A stretch of 64,000 bases of DNA, from assembly GCA_036346355.1 (NCBI GenBank), contig CM070576.1, forward strand, positions 57,707,712 to 57,771,711, read 5' to 3'. Below are positions 1 to 9,929 of the stretch, piece by piece. The notes under the pieces were generated by a model. That model did no database searches and had not been told where the DNA came from. It was given only the letters and a program-made list of their open reading frames with translations. The position numbers and the translations under genes were made by a program. The first letter of the stretch is position 1; each line of letters begins with the position of its first letter. Source of the DNA: Rhipidocladum racemiflorum. Taxonomy: Eukaryota; Streptophyta; Magnoliopsida; Poales; Poaceae.

Positions 1-1
1 A

Positions 2-281
2 CGTCGGTACCCACGGCACCGCGTACCGGCGCCCTACGCCCTTATCTACCGCAACATGGCCATCCTCGGCGTCCACGGCTTCTCCATGCTCCCGAGGTAC
101 TGCCTCGCGCTCTGCTGCACCTTCTTCGCTGAATCGCCGGCGCGATCGTCGTCAACGTGGCGAGAGACCTGGCGCCAAGGAAGGTTGCACGGTTCATACC
201 GCTGCCCATGGCGATGGCGATATCGTTTTACATAGGCTCTCTTTACTATGTCCACGACGTACACTATCTCCTCTTGTTGGT
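2..281 (+). pseudogene. YSL metal-nicotianamine transporter fragment (broken)
   Basis: The plus strand encodes a short stretch typical of the C-terminal third of Yellow Stripe-Like (YSL, OPT superfamily) proteins, which carry metal-nicotianamine or phytosiderophore complexes across membranes. Seen: a GT-GTAYR-type segment (6-29), then APYALIYRNMAILGV (29-75) running on to a Cys-rich membrane-like stretch, then NVARD and VARFIPLPMAMAISFYIGS (about 154-250). These lie in three reading frames: one shift falls at about 29-31 and another between about 131 and 142. After about 280 the similarity stops, with no splice site or C-terminus recognised. The window edge cuts the upstream side, so a longer gene may precede it, but two frameshifts within 150 bases mark this part as a pseudogene or as poorly sequenced. 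Family call is by motif; the member is unknown. Confidence 0.72.
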
Positions 282-778
282 AAAGCATTCGCAAGTACTC
301 TCGAAAAGATCACCACAGAGTTTTTGATGGGATCTTAATCTATGTGTTCTGAAATATTTGGAATGAGCATAATGCTCGTATCTTCAACAATCGCTACTGT
401 TTGGTACATACTATCGTCCAGCAAATTTTATAAGATGTGTCCAACCTCGAGTTGGCAAGGAAGTTAAACCCTCCCCCTCAACCGGTGGTCTAGCTGTTTT
501 TCTGTTCGTACCTTCTTTTCCTCCATAAGCGCTTCAAAGTAGTCTTCCTGTTGTTAGCCATAGAAGTAGTTCTCTTGGTTGTGCTTACTCTTAGCATCCG
601 TAACTGTTATCTGATCTAAACTCTGTTTTCATTTCCTGCCTTATAATAAATCGGCAGAGTTCCTGCCATCCGTTCGGAAAAAAAAATTGTCGAAGAGAAA
701 CAAACCAACACTATGTAATTCTGCGTGTATCACTCTATAGTTAAGTCTGAAACTGCTTTTGTGGATTGGATTAGAGTT

Positions 779-1050
779 CTTTTACAGTGCACAACAATGA
801 ATATGGACCGTTCATTGCCTTTAATCCAAAGGTTAAAAATAGATTAGATCAAGTTATACTACCATGTGTAGTATGTGTAGTAGAATGTGAGGAGGGGTAA
901 AAATAGATTAGATCATTTTATACTACCGTTCATTGCCTTTAATCCAAAGGTTAAAAATAGATTATATCAAGTTATAATACCCCATCAAATCAATGATTAG
1001 ATCTAATTTATACTACCACAATATACTACAAGTATAATCCACTGTAAAAG
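779..1050. repeat. Small inverted-repeat unit with internal 118 bp-spaced duplication
   Basis: An 11 bp perfect inverted repeat, CTTTTACAGTG (779-789) and CACTGTAAAAG (1040-1050), bounds about 270 bases. Inside, a segment beginning ACCGTTCATTGCCTTTAATC occurs at about 807 and again at about 925, with a partial third copy of the TAAAAATAGATTAGATCA core near 898. It resembles a MITE, but no target-site duplication is visible. The rest of 300-1650 shows no coding sequence; 1150-1650 is the likely 3' flank of the YceD gene. Confidence 0.4.
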
Positions 1051-1651
1051 GCCAGTCGCAGACAGGAAATGGCAGAAGCACTAGTATGTTCACGGATTTA
1101 TTATCTATCAGTAATTCAGTATAGTTAAATGCAGGGTTCTAGTCTTTCTAGACATGACCAGTCACACGAGCTTCCTAACTCCATAAATACAGCGTTCAGT
1201 TCAAAGAGCCAGTGTCTGATTTAACATGCCAATAACCCATCTTCCTGGTTGAGCAAGTGGTTGCAACTTGCATTCCTTCAGCATTTTGCAGTAGTATCCA
1301 TTGCATGAAGCATTATAAGAGGCTCCATTGGAACTTCAGATATATGCAGTAATTCAGTTAGGCGCTTTATCCAGAGTTCTCTTCAGATCAAGAAGTTTTG
1401 ACCATCTTTGACTGTAACGCTTCTTCTGGTTATCAACATCTGTGGATTTACAGGATAAGCAATCATTATAAAATATCTCTACATTACAAATCTAAAATAA
1501 TTGCAGGTAATCTTTGGTAAGTGCATGCATACTTTGCCATACAACAGTAGAATTTTCACACGCCTCTGAACACGAACCCTGCATGATTTCCAAATGTTAA
1601 TCAAGAACAAGTAGTCATCAGAAAATCAATATGACAGGGCTGTAAGCGAAG

Positions 1652-2590
1652 TTATTTGACCTTGGCTGATGCCGTTAATCGTATTGTTTCTTGGATTACC
1701 GAGTCAAGATCAACCTCGACTCCTGGTCTCACATAGATGACCTGTTTAAATGTTTATGGCAATATGTTGAGGGTGAGTAAGAAGTAAGAATACAAAGGTA
1801 ATGCCTGCTTGAGAAACGAGAACACGTACTGATGGATCGCTGTCTCCAATATCAGGCATCCCACTCTGATCTTTCCTGGACGAGGACAGTACTGTTAAGT
1901 CGAAGTGCTCATCAATCTGCAACAAAAGCACATTAATTGTTCTGAAACCCGAATTTGCTAGGTTGCTAACCACACTCCGCCATGCCGAATCACTATCTAA
2001 TGCCTTTTTAGTAAGTGCACAACAGTTTCCAGATGTGCTATCTTATCATAGAACACAGAGGATTCCAAACGAGAGCACTGTACCTTTGCGCAGTAGGGCG
2101 ATGAGCAGGAATCACATATTTTGCTGAACGACGTGACGACTCGCCCTTTTATCGACATTCCAAACTGAGTATGCTGAAAGCAGATCACACAACCATCAGC
2201 CAGTTCCTCATCTGCATACTCCTTGATCTTACCCACTGAATGTTTTCACTTTTCAGATGGACACCAGATTCTTGTACCAATGATACGCAGAATTTAGAGC
2301 TGGAGCATGAATGCCATGAACCGCGCGATCGAGACAATTACCTGCTGAACTAGGAGGTGCACTAGGACGTCGGCATCCCTCTGCCCGTCTTCGATCAGTT
2401 CATCCAGGTGCAGCTGCCGCAGCGTCAGGTCGAAGTCGCTGCTCCACTGGTCCCCTCCGCCGCACGACGTCCCGACGGAGACCAGGCTCTGCCGCGCCCC
2501 GGTTCCTCTCCGGCGGCTCCTCCTCAGGCTCTGGATCGAAGCAAGAAGCAGCAGATGATGATGAGCAGCTGCTTGACCATCCAAACGCAA
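1652..2590 (-). CDS. YceD/DUF177 family protein, plastid-type (four exons, start unresolved)
   Basis: Minus-strand gene for a DUF177/YceD protein; plant members are nuclear-encoded, mostly plastid-targeted, and linked to large ribosomal RNA accumulation. Exon 1 (about 2590-2342) holds DQWSSDFDLTLRQLHLDELI and ends in VQQ at donor CAG|GTAATT. Exon 2 (2173-2084) follows acceptor CTTTCAG and encodes HTQFGMSIKGRVVTSF and the Cys motif CDSCSSPYC. Exon 3 (1916-1830) encodes IDEHFDLTVL and MPDIGDSDPS, bounded by TTGCAG and GTACGT. Exon 4 (1741-1652) encodes VIYVRPGVEVDLDS and IRLTASAK, then stop TAA. All three introns are phase 0 and exons 2 and 4 are exactly 90 nt, which supports the model. Odd: exon 1 has no in-frame ATG; the nearest ATG (2580) is one frame off, so either an indel destroyed the start or an upstream exon is missed. 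The protein also ends early, lacking the usual Cys-containing tail. Family call is strong; functionality is uncertain. Confidence 0.75.
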
Positions 2591-2643
2591 TCCACGATAT
2601 TCTACCAGCAGCTGTCCGTGGCCGAGTACTATACGCTATTCAC

Positions 2644-2814
2644 CTGTGTGACTCCGACGTTTTTCGGTGGCTCGGCGGGGTATTCGTCTTCGGATGGATG
2701 CTGCGCGTGAACGGCAAAGCTTTTGTTGCATCTGCTGTGGCTTCTGCTGCTTGGGAGCTGCGCCGTGATCGGATTCGGCAACAGCCTCAGCGCGGGGTGG
2801 CAGGCTCTCGCCAT
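2644..2814 (-). other. Possible transit-peptide-like first exon
   Basis: An ATG at 2814 (minus) opens a 57-codon stretch rich in Ala, Arg and Ser (starting MARACHPALRLLPNP), followed by an acidic Pro-rich part and a consensus donor ACACAG|GTGAAT (2644/2643). It looks like a plastid transit peptide. It could be a first exon of the YceD gene or a relic of another gene. The next acceptor in the same frame would leave an intron of only about 35 bases, too short for plants, so the link is unproven. Confidence 0.3.
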
Positions 2815-3211
2815 GGCTTCGTGTTGAGCAGAACTTCGGCTACGCTGCGGTGGCACCGGAGACACTACTACTACTACCACTACCTTACCGGCTTATCTTT
2901 TGCTTCACCGTGGCGCCAGCGACGAGTGGTGCTGGTGCGTGTTGGATTTACGTACGTGACAGTCACTGAATCACACCCTGCTCTCCAAAGCGAAAAATGG
3001 CAGAATATCCCGGCCATCCAGCCCGCTAAGCTTGACCCGGCCCAATACCAGGCCTAGGAAGAAGAAGGGGCAAATCTAGGTGGGTACCGGATATGAAGGC
3101 CACTCTTACAAGTTTAAAAAATAGTAGGATATCATTTGGATTGATTCCAATTTTAGTGGATTGAGATTTGTAAAATATAAGAACTATTTGTATTATATTC
3201 TTAGTAAATTT

Positions 3212-3214
<3 letters not shown>

Positions 3215-3251
<37 letters not shown>
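3215..3251. repeat. (AT)n microsatellite
   Basis: About 18 uninterrupted AT dinucleotides in AT-rich intergenic sequence. The surrounding 3060-3807 shows no recognisable gene. Confidence 0.95.
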
Positions 3252-3254
<3 letters not shown>

Positions 3255-3807
3255 TTTATGATATTATGAAACCATTATATAATACCACAGAGTATTATGT
3301 ATGAAGTGTGCACAATATGGACACAGATTTATATGTATATATCTTTTTTTAAATTTACAAGGGTAAAGCTATTTTTAAATTTATAGGGGTAAAAACTCGA
3401 GGTGCGTAGATCCCTGGGATGGAGCCCTCAACCGGCCACGAGTACCACGGCTCCAGCTCCAAACGAGCTAACGCTCGGTCCTCCTTCCATTTCTACTTTT
3501 CGTCCTTCAGAAATATCCCACTCCGACAATTCTTGTCGTATCATGTGACGTGTCGACCACTGTACAATGTTTACTCGAAAGATCACGTGTACTAGAAAAA
3601 ATAAGTGGAGAAGTCACTTTCGCACGGTGCTAGCTGCCAATCTGGAGGGCATATTTACAGGCAAGAATGCTCATAGGTGCGTTCTGTCACTCCAAGAAGG
3701 ATCGCGATCCATGGCTGTGGAGGGCATTTTCACGTGGTAACAATCTCGTATAAGCTTGTTGTGCGGATCTCATCGCTTGAGATCTAACTTGCTGAGTAGA
3801 AGGGTAT

Positions 3808-4035
3808 TGTTAGGTTAGATGAACACACGCGCATCAAAAAGGAGATACAAAATTTTACGTAAAAGTTAGAAAAAAATCATGGAAGATGAAAATTTACTAT
3901 TTTAATTCAAAGATTATATATAAGGGGTTAGCTTATATAGCTAAAGAGTTTTAGTTGTAGAAGATATGACTCCTAACAAATTAGGGATAAAACCATAAGA
4001 TACGATAATTAAAGATATTTGAGTTATCTCTAATA
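3808..4035 (-). repeat. 3' LTR of the 3.8 kb element
   Basis: Matches 7360-7596 along its length with scattered substitutions and short indels, including the shared GGGATAAAACCATAAGATA and TTAAAGATATTTGAGTTA blocks. Divergence suggests an old insertion. Confidence 0.88.
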
Positions 4036-4050
4036 AACCCCCCCCCCACC
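4036..4050 (-). other. Polypurine tract of the 3.8 kb element
   Basis: On the minus strand this is a G-run with one T, immediately before the 3' LTR, where plus-strand DNA synthesis would be primed. Confidence 0.75.
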
Positions 4051-4525
4051 CTCAACTCAAAATCAATAATAAAATTGTCTCCGTAAAACCCCAAAGGTAA
4101 TTAAGTACTGAAAATCCAAAAGACAGTGCGAATATGAAAGACTGAAACAGTCAATCTAAACACTTCTTGCGAAGCAAAAATAAACAAACCACTAGTAAAG
4201 TAGTAAGTCAAGAAATAGTAGAATAGTCAATCCAAACAAACAATTATAACAAAGCAGACAAAGAAAACCGAGTTTTCAACAATTCATAACCCCAGTAAAG
4301 TCTAAGTCTGTGCAACTGACCTCCTAAAACAAATGCTCAAAATGGCATAAGCCAAGACATCACCTGTGGCGCTTAAATAGTGAAGAACTTATCTCATGAA
4401 ATTGATATGCTCCATCTGGAATAATAAATTGGCAAAAAATAAAACGCTTATTGAAAGAGCAAATTGCACGTGTAGTCATCACGTACGACAAATTGCCAGT
4501 TGAAATTCCATGACATTGTTGAAAC

Positions 4526-4947
4526 CAGGGTTTACAAAACCGAATTAGCAAAACCGGCCCGGTTTTCGCGGTATGGTTTTCGCAAAAACCGCGCGAAAAA
4601 CCGCCAAAAAACCGTAAAAAACCGAAGAGTTGAAAAATCCAAAAAAATTGAAAAAAAAATTGAAATCCGTTCGGTTTTTCGCGGTAAACCGCTCGGTTTT
4701 TACGAAAAACCGCAAGGGTTTCACGAAAAACTAACCCGACCTCTTCGAAAACGGTTTTCAGCGGTTTTACGCGAAAATCCGCGGTTTTTCGCGAAAAGCC
4801 GGACATACAAATGTTTTCAAAATTTTCAAAATTTTTAAATTTATTTTTTAATTAGACCGGTTTACCGAGCGGTTTTGCATCTCGAACCGGAGCGGTACGC
4901 TCGAAAACCGCGGTTTTCAGCAGTTTTCGACGATTTTGTGAACCCTA
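4526..4947. mobile_element. hAT-like MITE with AAAACCG subrepeats
   Basis: A 422 bp non-coding unit with imperfect terminal inverted repeats (CAGGGTTTACAAAACCG at the left; the right end reads TAGGGTTCACAAAATCG on the minus strand). It is flanked by a near-perfect 8 bp target duplication, GTTGAAAC (4518-4525) and GTTGAAAA (4948-4955). Eight-base duplications with CAGGG-type termini are typical of hAT elements. The interior is packed with short AAAACCG/CGGTTTT motifs on both strands. It is nested in the 3.8 kb LTR element. Apparent ORFs across it come from the repeats. Confidence 0.75.
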
Positions 4948-4955
4948 GTTGAAAA

Positions 4956-6582
4956 TGCTCAAAAAATATCAAGATGAAGGAAAAATTCTTGTGCCATCAA
5001 TGGAGTATAAATTGCAATAGACACCTCATATCAAGCAAAGACAACAAAACAATGTTGTAGTATCCACGCAAAAACAAACTCCTTGCACTTCAAACCTTCA
5101 TCTCAAACTGACATTGGAACAAAACCTTCATTAGTAAAACTCTTAAGAGCACAATGCTACCATCAGGATGTCGTCAAATTTCAAATTAACGTTGCCAAAA
5201 CCTCCATAATGGTCAATGTATCCAAATAGTGAATGAAGCACCAAATTAATGGTGACGAAATACCAAAGTAACGGTGATGAAACACCAAATTCAGTTATCT
5301 CCTCAACTGATATTTTCTCTCCAAAATTAATGATAAAACATCAAAATCGACGACAAAACATTGAAGAAACCAATGATGAAACGTCGAATAAATCATCAAT
5401 GATAAATCGTCGAAGAAACAGATGATGAAACGTTGAATAAAGTGCTAACAATCCCCCAATGATAAATCATCATAACTGATACCAACAAAAGGAATAAAAG
5501 CCTGAATTGTGCATGAAATCCTGCTAATAATAAGCACAAAAGTAATAGGCCTGAATTATGATAAAATCTGCCAATAATAGGCATGAAATCCTGAATTTAT
5601 GATGAAAAATTCGTCAATAATAAGCATAATAGTTTGAATTACGCATGAAATACCGTCAATAATTGCATTGCAATGAAGTCCCACTATTTAGTACTAGAAC
5701 AATCGCCGAGGTGAATAGCAATGCTTTCCTCACGCCCACATATGTAAGAATGGCTCTCAATTGAACTTTCTGGTAAGCTTCAAGTGCGCATAACAAAATC
5801 TGATGAAAATCAAAAGCTGAAGCTGAAAAACAAGAAGCTAGAGCCAAGAAGTCGGAGTGGAGCCAGAAAACTGAGCAAAAAAGTCGAAACATGAAGCCGC
5901 TCTAAATCTAGAGCTGCTCTGGAGCAGGAGCCGATGGAACCCAAACCATAATTAAATCCACCTTTGGATCTATTTGGGGTCCGGTTGGTTTTAATGCTCA
6001 AGTAATTATGAATCATGAAGAGGCTCTTTGATGTTTCTCTGGGTGTCTCGAAGCTTTAGAGGGATGCGTGAGATGAGTTCAATGCACTCGGGTGATGCGA
6101 GCAGCCAGTGGGGCAACCGGCTGGGTGAGCTGGCGAGCCAGTTGACGGGAGGCAGATGGCTCAGGCCAGGGCGGCCGAAGTAGGCGACATAAGCACAGAG
6201 GCCGGGCGAGCCAGTGCAGTGCGACCATAGAGTGCGGCCAAGAGCAGCGCAAGCGGTCAGAGGGCATGGCCTAGAAGGCTGCGGGAGATGGCGACGGAGT
6301 TGAGGCATGGGAGACAACCCACGCGATGGTGGCCCCTGATGCAGAGGCGGGCCACCGCGGTGGCAGCATAAGGCAGAAGGGTACGGGGGCGCTGGAGGCG
6401 GAAGCCGATCAAGGCGTAGACGGGGCACCGATGCGGAGACCCAGCGCTGGTAAGCGAGGCTGATGGTGCGGAGGGGCACCGAGGAACAAATGCGGTGGCC
6501 ACCTAGAGATGCTGGTTGGGCGGCGACGAAGGCAGCCGGAGGTGGGGCCGGCCGGCGAGGAACAACGGTGCGTGAAACCATA
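4956..6582 (-). other. Non-coding interior of the 3.8 kb LTR element
   Basis: About 5,240-5,660 is a degenerate tandem region built on GATGAAAC/CGTCGAAT-like motifs with repeated CATCAATGATAAA phrases. About 6,050-6,580 is GC-rich and has long but meaningless ORFs on both strands. No retroviral protein motif was found in six frames. Confidence 0.6.
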
Positions 6583-6590
6583 GCTCTGAT

Positions 6591-7345
6591 CAAGGTTCCA
6601 AATCTCGTTTTCAGTGAAATCTTGGAGGTGCCCGAAATCCAAAATTTCGGCAAGATTCGGAAATTTCAGATTAAACCCGAACGAATTACAAAAACCAAAT
6701 TTCAAATCTGTTTTTTTTTTCAACTGGGAAATCCGAGATCCCGGCCGAAATCACCGAGATCTCGGTCCACATTGAACCGAGCCAAAAATGGTCCAAAACA
6801 TGTCAAAAAAATTTAAAATTTTTTTGGGTGGTCTTGGCACATCACTAATGTTTCCATAAAAATTTTAGAAGATAATCAAGCATGATGAATTTTTAAAAAA
6901 ATCTAACAGTGCCATTTTCCTGATAAAAGGGCTGACCACCAAATTTCAACTGAATGGAAAATGGTGCAAACCACATTAGAAACTTCTGAAAAAAAAATTT
7001 GAATGGTCCTAATACATCCATAATATTCCCATAAAATTTTCATATGATGATCAATCTTGAAAATTTTTAAAAAATTCGAACAGTCCTAACCGACAAATTG
7101 AACCGACCAAAAAATGGTCAAAAACATGTCGAAAAATTTTGATTTTTTTGTGGATGATCTTGACCCTAAATCCAATGCACAAAATTTAAAATCCAGCAAA
7201 AAATCATGAAATTTCGGCTGAAATCGCCGAGAAATCCAAATTTTTTTTATTTCTTTTATCCGAACGGGATTTTGAATCTCGGAGGGGTCCGAAATCCGAA
7301 ATCTCGGCCGAGATTTCGGATTTCAGACCGAAATTTGAATCCCTG
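6591..7345. mobile_element. hAT-like MITE inserted in the primer binding site
   Basis: A 755 bp non-coding element with imperfect inverted termini (CAAGGTTCCAAATCTCG at the left; CAGGGATTCAAATTTCG read from the right end on the minus strand). It is flanked by a perfect 8 bp target duplication GCTCTGAT at 6583-6590 and 7346-7353. The duplicated octamer is part of the tRNA-iMet primer binding site (GGCTCTGATACCA on the plus strand) of the host LTR element. The interior contains many CGAAATC/GATTTCG phrases and no transposase. Confidence 0.85.
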
Positions 7346-7357
7346 GCTCTGATACCA
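7346..7357 (-). other. Primer binding site (tRNA-iMet type)
   Basis: GCTCTGATACCA on the plus strand is the reverse complement of TGGTATCAGAGC, the sequence pairing with the 3' end of initiator methionine tRNA. It lies two bases inside the 5' LTR (7360-7596) of the minus-oriented element. Its last eight bases were duplicated by MITE insertion. Confidence 0.85.
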
Positions 7358-7359
7358 CT

Positions 7360-7596
7360 TGTTAGGTTAGATGAACACACACCCACACGAAAAAGGATAC
7401 ACAAAGTTTTACGTGAAAACTCTTGCGGGAAAAAACACCGGGAGACGAAAATTCACTATTTTGGTTCAAGAATTACATATACAAGGGGTTGGCTTATATA
7501 GCTAAAGAGTCTTAATTGTTGAAGATATGACTCCTAACAAACTAGGGATAAAACCATAAGATATGGTAATTAAAGATATTTGAGTTAGCTCCAACA
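7360..7596 (-). repeat. 5' LTR of the 3.8 kb element
   Basis: 237 bp with canonical TG...CA termini. It carries the same blocks as 3808-4035 in the same order. Confidence 0.88.
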
Positions 7597-8130
7597 GATA
7601 TTGCTCTCTCCATTTTAAAATATACTCATTCTTACATCACACTTACAATACAAATTGCATAAATTCTGAAGCAAGAGAATAATTCTTACTTTTAATAGCC
7701 TCTACAATTAACTTTGATTGTTTATTTTAGACACGAGGCACATGCTTTTTCTCTCCAAAATTCAATTTATTTTAGACAACACGGTTGCATTGTTGATGCA
7801 TGCCAGCTCAGGCCGAACCGTTAGATCATCTAGAATTCTGCAGCTATCCTATAATGTGCATGTCGCAATGGAATAGTACATTCCAGTCATGTGCAACTGT
7901 ATTTATGTTGTGGGCAGACGGAAGAATTCTGTTGCATGATGCACATCCCAAAACCTAAATGGGCTAAAATAGAACTGAAGGAAGCAGATAGATAGATTGG
8001 TTCGTGTTCGAGTAATCATCACCTTTGTTCATGTTTTGTTTTCTTGCACAGGCCTTTGTGAGTAAAGGACCTAAGGTGGCACTTTACATAGTGTCAACTT
8101 TTGCCTAGAAGTGCGTACATTACATTCTAT

Positions 8131-8222
8131 GGTCCACATCGAATTATGCATGCATCCTCATCTTTTGCTGTGACTAGGTCCACATCGAATTATGCACGCG
8201 TCCTCATCTTCTGCTGTGACTA
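8131..8222. repeat. 46 bp tandem duplication
   Basis: Two adjacent copies start GGTCCACATCGAATTATGCA at 8131 and 8177 with a few substitutions; a partial third GGTCCACATTGAG follows at about 8231. The rest of 7597-8360 has no recognisable feature. Confidence 0.85.
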
Positions 8223-8359
8223 GGACACTAGGTCCACATTGAGTTCCTTCAAGAAAAACCCTCTTAACTTATATTAATAACTTATATAAAGTATATGAAT
8301 ATCTAGATTTTACGTCGAAGATTCTAAATGAACAACGTGCTAACATCAAGCCTTTTAGT

Positions 8360-9920
8360 CGATTGATCTACTTAAGTTCTTTATCTTCTTCATCGTAGAC
8401 TCTGTATCTTGAAATATGGTCATGATTGATGACAATTATGTGAGTGGGAAATAGAATATTGATGATCTTTCTTGATGTGTAGAACCTACGCGTCAGTAAC
8501 AGTATTGTTTGCTGCAGGCCTAAGCAAAATTTGGTTTTATTCAAATCTTTCATCTCAAAACTCCTTCATGTGGTAAGCACTTGCTTCCTTTATTTGTTGT
8601 GATTCCGACGACATTCATATCATCTACTGATATGACACATAATCCATTCTGGGATTTTTATTATAAACACACAGTGACATATTCCTACAGGGACAATATT
8701 CCTTCTTCAGGAGGAACTCACTAAGTTGGTTGTACCACATTCTCCCTGATTGTTTTAATCCGTATAGCAATGTCTCCAATTTGACACTATACATGTTGCG
8801 ATTTTAGGATTGGGATTTGTAACTCCTTCAGGAATTCATATAAATATTTATATCCAGTGACTCATATAAATATGCGGTCACTACATCCATTAACTGCATT
8901 GATAAATTTAAGCTTGCTGCCATTAATATTAAATTTTGGAATGTTATTCCACTCATTACAGGAGAATAGGTTTTATCGTAATCGATGTTGGATCTCTATG
9001 TGAACCCTTGAACTACAAGCCTCCCTTTATATCTCACCACCTGGATATTTTTATTTTTCTTAAGGATGAAAAATCCATTTTGATCCTGTAGGAAACACTT
9101 TAGGAGAAGCTTGGTCAATGGGACAAAAAAACATTTCCCTTATTAAGCGAGTGTTGCCTCAATTGTTTCTTTTTATTTGACCCTATTTGAGCACTTCTGG
9201 TACTCTGCCATGGACGTTGGTTCTTGATCCAGATTTTAGCAATTTTAGAGGCAAAATATGTCGACAATTGTAGTATTTCTTTTATACAATTCTGCTGCAT
9301 CACTTCAGGGATATCTCTACATTAATTTCTTTCAGCTCCTCGTGATTTCCCACAATGATGGAGTCTAGGCGTTCCGACTTCCCAGTGTTGGATTGTGCAC
9401 GCAAATATACAGTGGGATTATCATCTTCAGGATGGATCACTTCATGGATGTTACCATCTTTAGGATGTTTCACTTCAGGAATTTTCTCAACATCAGGTTG
9501 AACTTCTTCCATTGTCACGGGTAGCGTTCTCATTTCATCAGTTCTCTACCTCTGCGGACGTCTCCACAGAATTGAGTCCCTGCACCTGGAGGCCTCCCCC
9601 CTCATTTTATCATGAGGGTCAAGAGTGGGTTCAATATCCTTCTAGGATATTTTCACTCTTTTAGGTGCGTATACTGCAGGTATGTGAGATTTTTTCACTC
9701 CCTTGTGATCAATGAATGTATTTGGCAGATTATTAGCTTATTTGTTGCAGATTTACTATCATTCGAACTTCAAGTTCGATCTCTTTAGTGCGTGAATCTA
9801 AGAACTCAGCATTCTTTAATGCGGTGCTTATACCCCCCTAATGTCAAAAAATGTCCTTAGTACAATCAGCGTACCGTGCCTTGTACAGATCCCTTATCAT
9901 AGGCCCTAGGTCTTTAAATA
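8360..9920 (-). pseudogene. Decayed Ty1/copia pol (integrase end to reverse transcriptase)
   Basis: Reading the minus strand from 9920 down, blocks of a Ty1/copia polyprotein appear in order with stops and frameshifts between them: an integrase C-terminal region (DSRTKEIELEV, then DHKGVKKSHIPAVYAP at about 9,650-9,800), the connector RAQSNTGKSERLD (about 9,390), the RT segment around LMDVVTAYLYESL (about 8,880), YGLKQSGRMWYNQLSEFL (about 8,720), and MKDLNKTKFCLGLQ (8553-8512). The RT catalytic YVDD region is degraded. No LTRs are found at its ends. It is an old dead fragment, unrelated in sequence to the younger copia element at 35-44 kb. Confidence 0.8.
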
Positions 9921-9929
9921 ATTGATGTA

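Larger units (their letters stand above)
3808..7596 (-). mobile_element. Non-autonomous LTR retrotransposon (about 3.8 kb)
   Basis: Two direct repeats (3808-4035 and 7360-7596) begin TGTTAGGTTAG on the plus strand, and the right copy ends CCAACA. In the minus orientation a tRNA-iMet-type primer binding site (TGGTATCAGAGC) lies two bases inside the 7360-7596 LTR, and a G-rich polypurine tract directly abuts the 3808-4035 LTR. The flanking pentamers GGTAT (3803-3807) and GATAT (7597-7601) are an imperfect target duplication. No gag, protease, RT or integrase motif is seen; after subtracting LTRs and two inserted MITEs the interior is only about 2.1 kb. It would have needed proteins from an autonomous relative (LARD/TRIM-like). 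The 3' LTR terminus is mutated (TA for CA). Confidence 0.85.

Noticed and set aside
2174..2235. Minus-strand sequence GKIKEYADEELADG, first taken as YceD coding sequence
   Set aside because: A better acceptor (CTTTCAG at 2174-2180) joins VQQ directly to HTQFGMSIKG in phase with the donor at 2342; the stretch is therefore intronic.
2698..3057. 119-codon plus ORF beside the YceD gene
   Set aside because: Overlaps the transit-peptide-like minus exon, with Tyr/Arg low complexity and no family resemblance.
6006..6653. 215-codon minus ORF within the 3.8 kb element
   Set aside because: Crosses the MITE boundary at 6591, has no Gag or Pol motif and runs in GC-rich sequence with overlapping frames.
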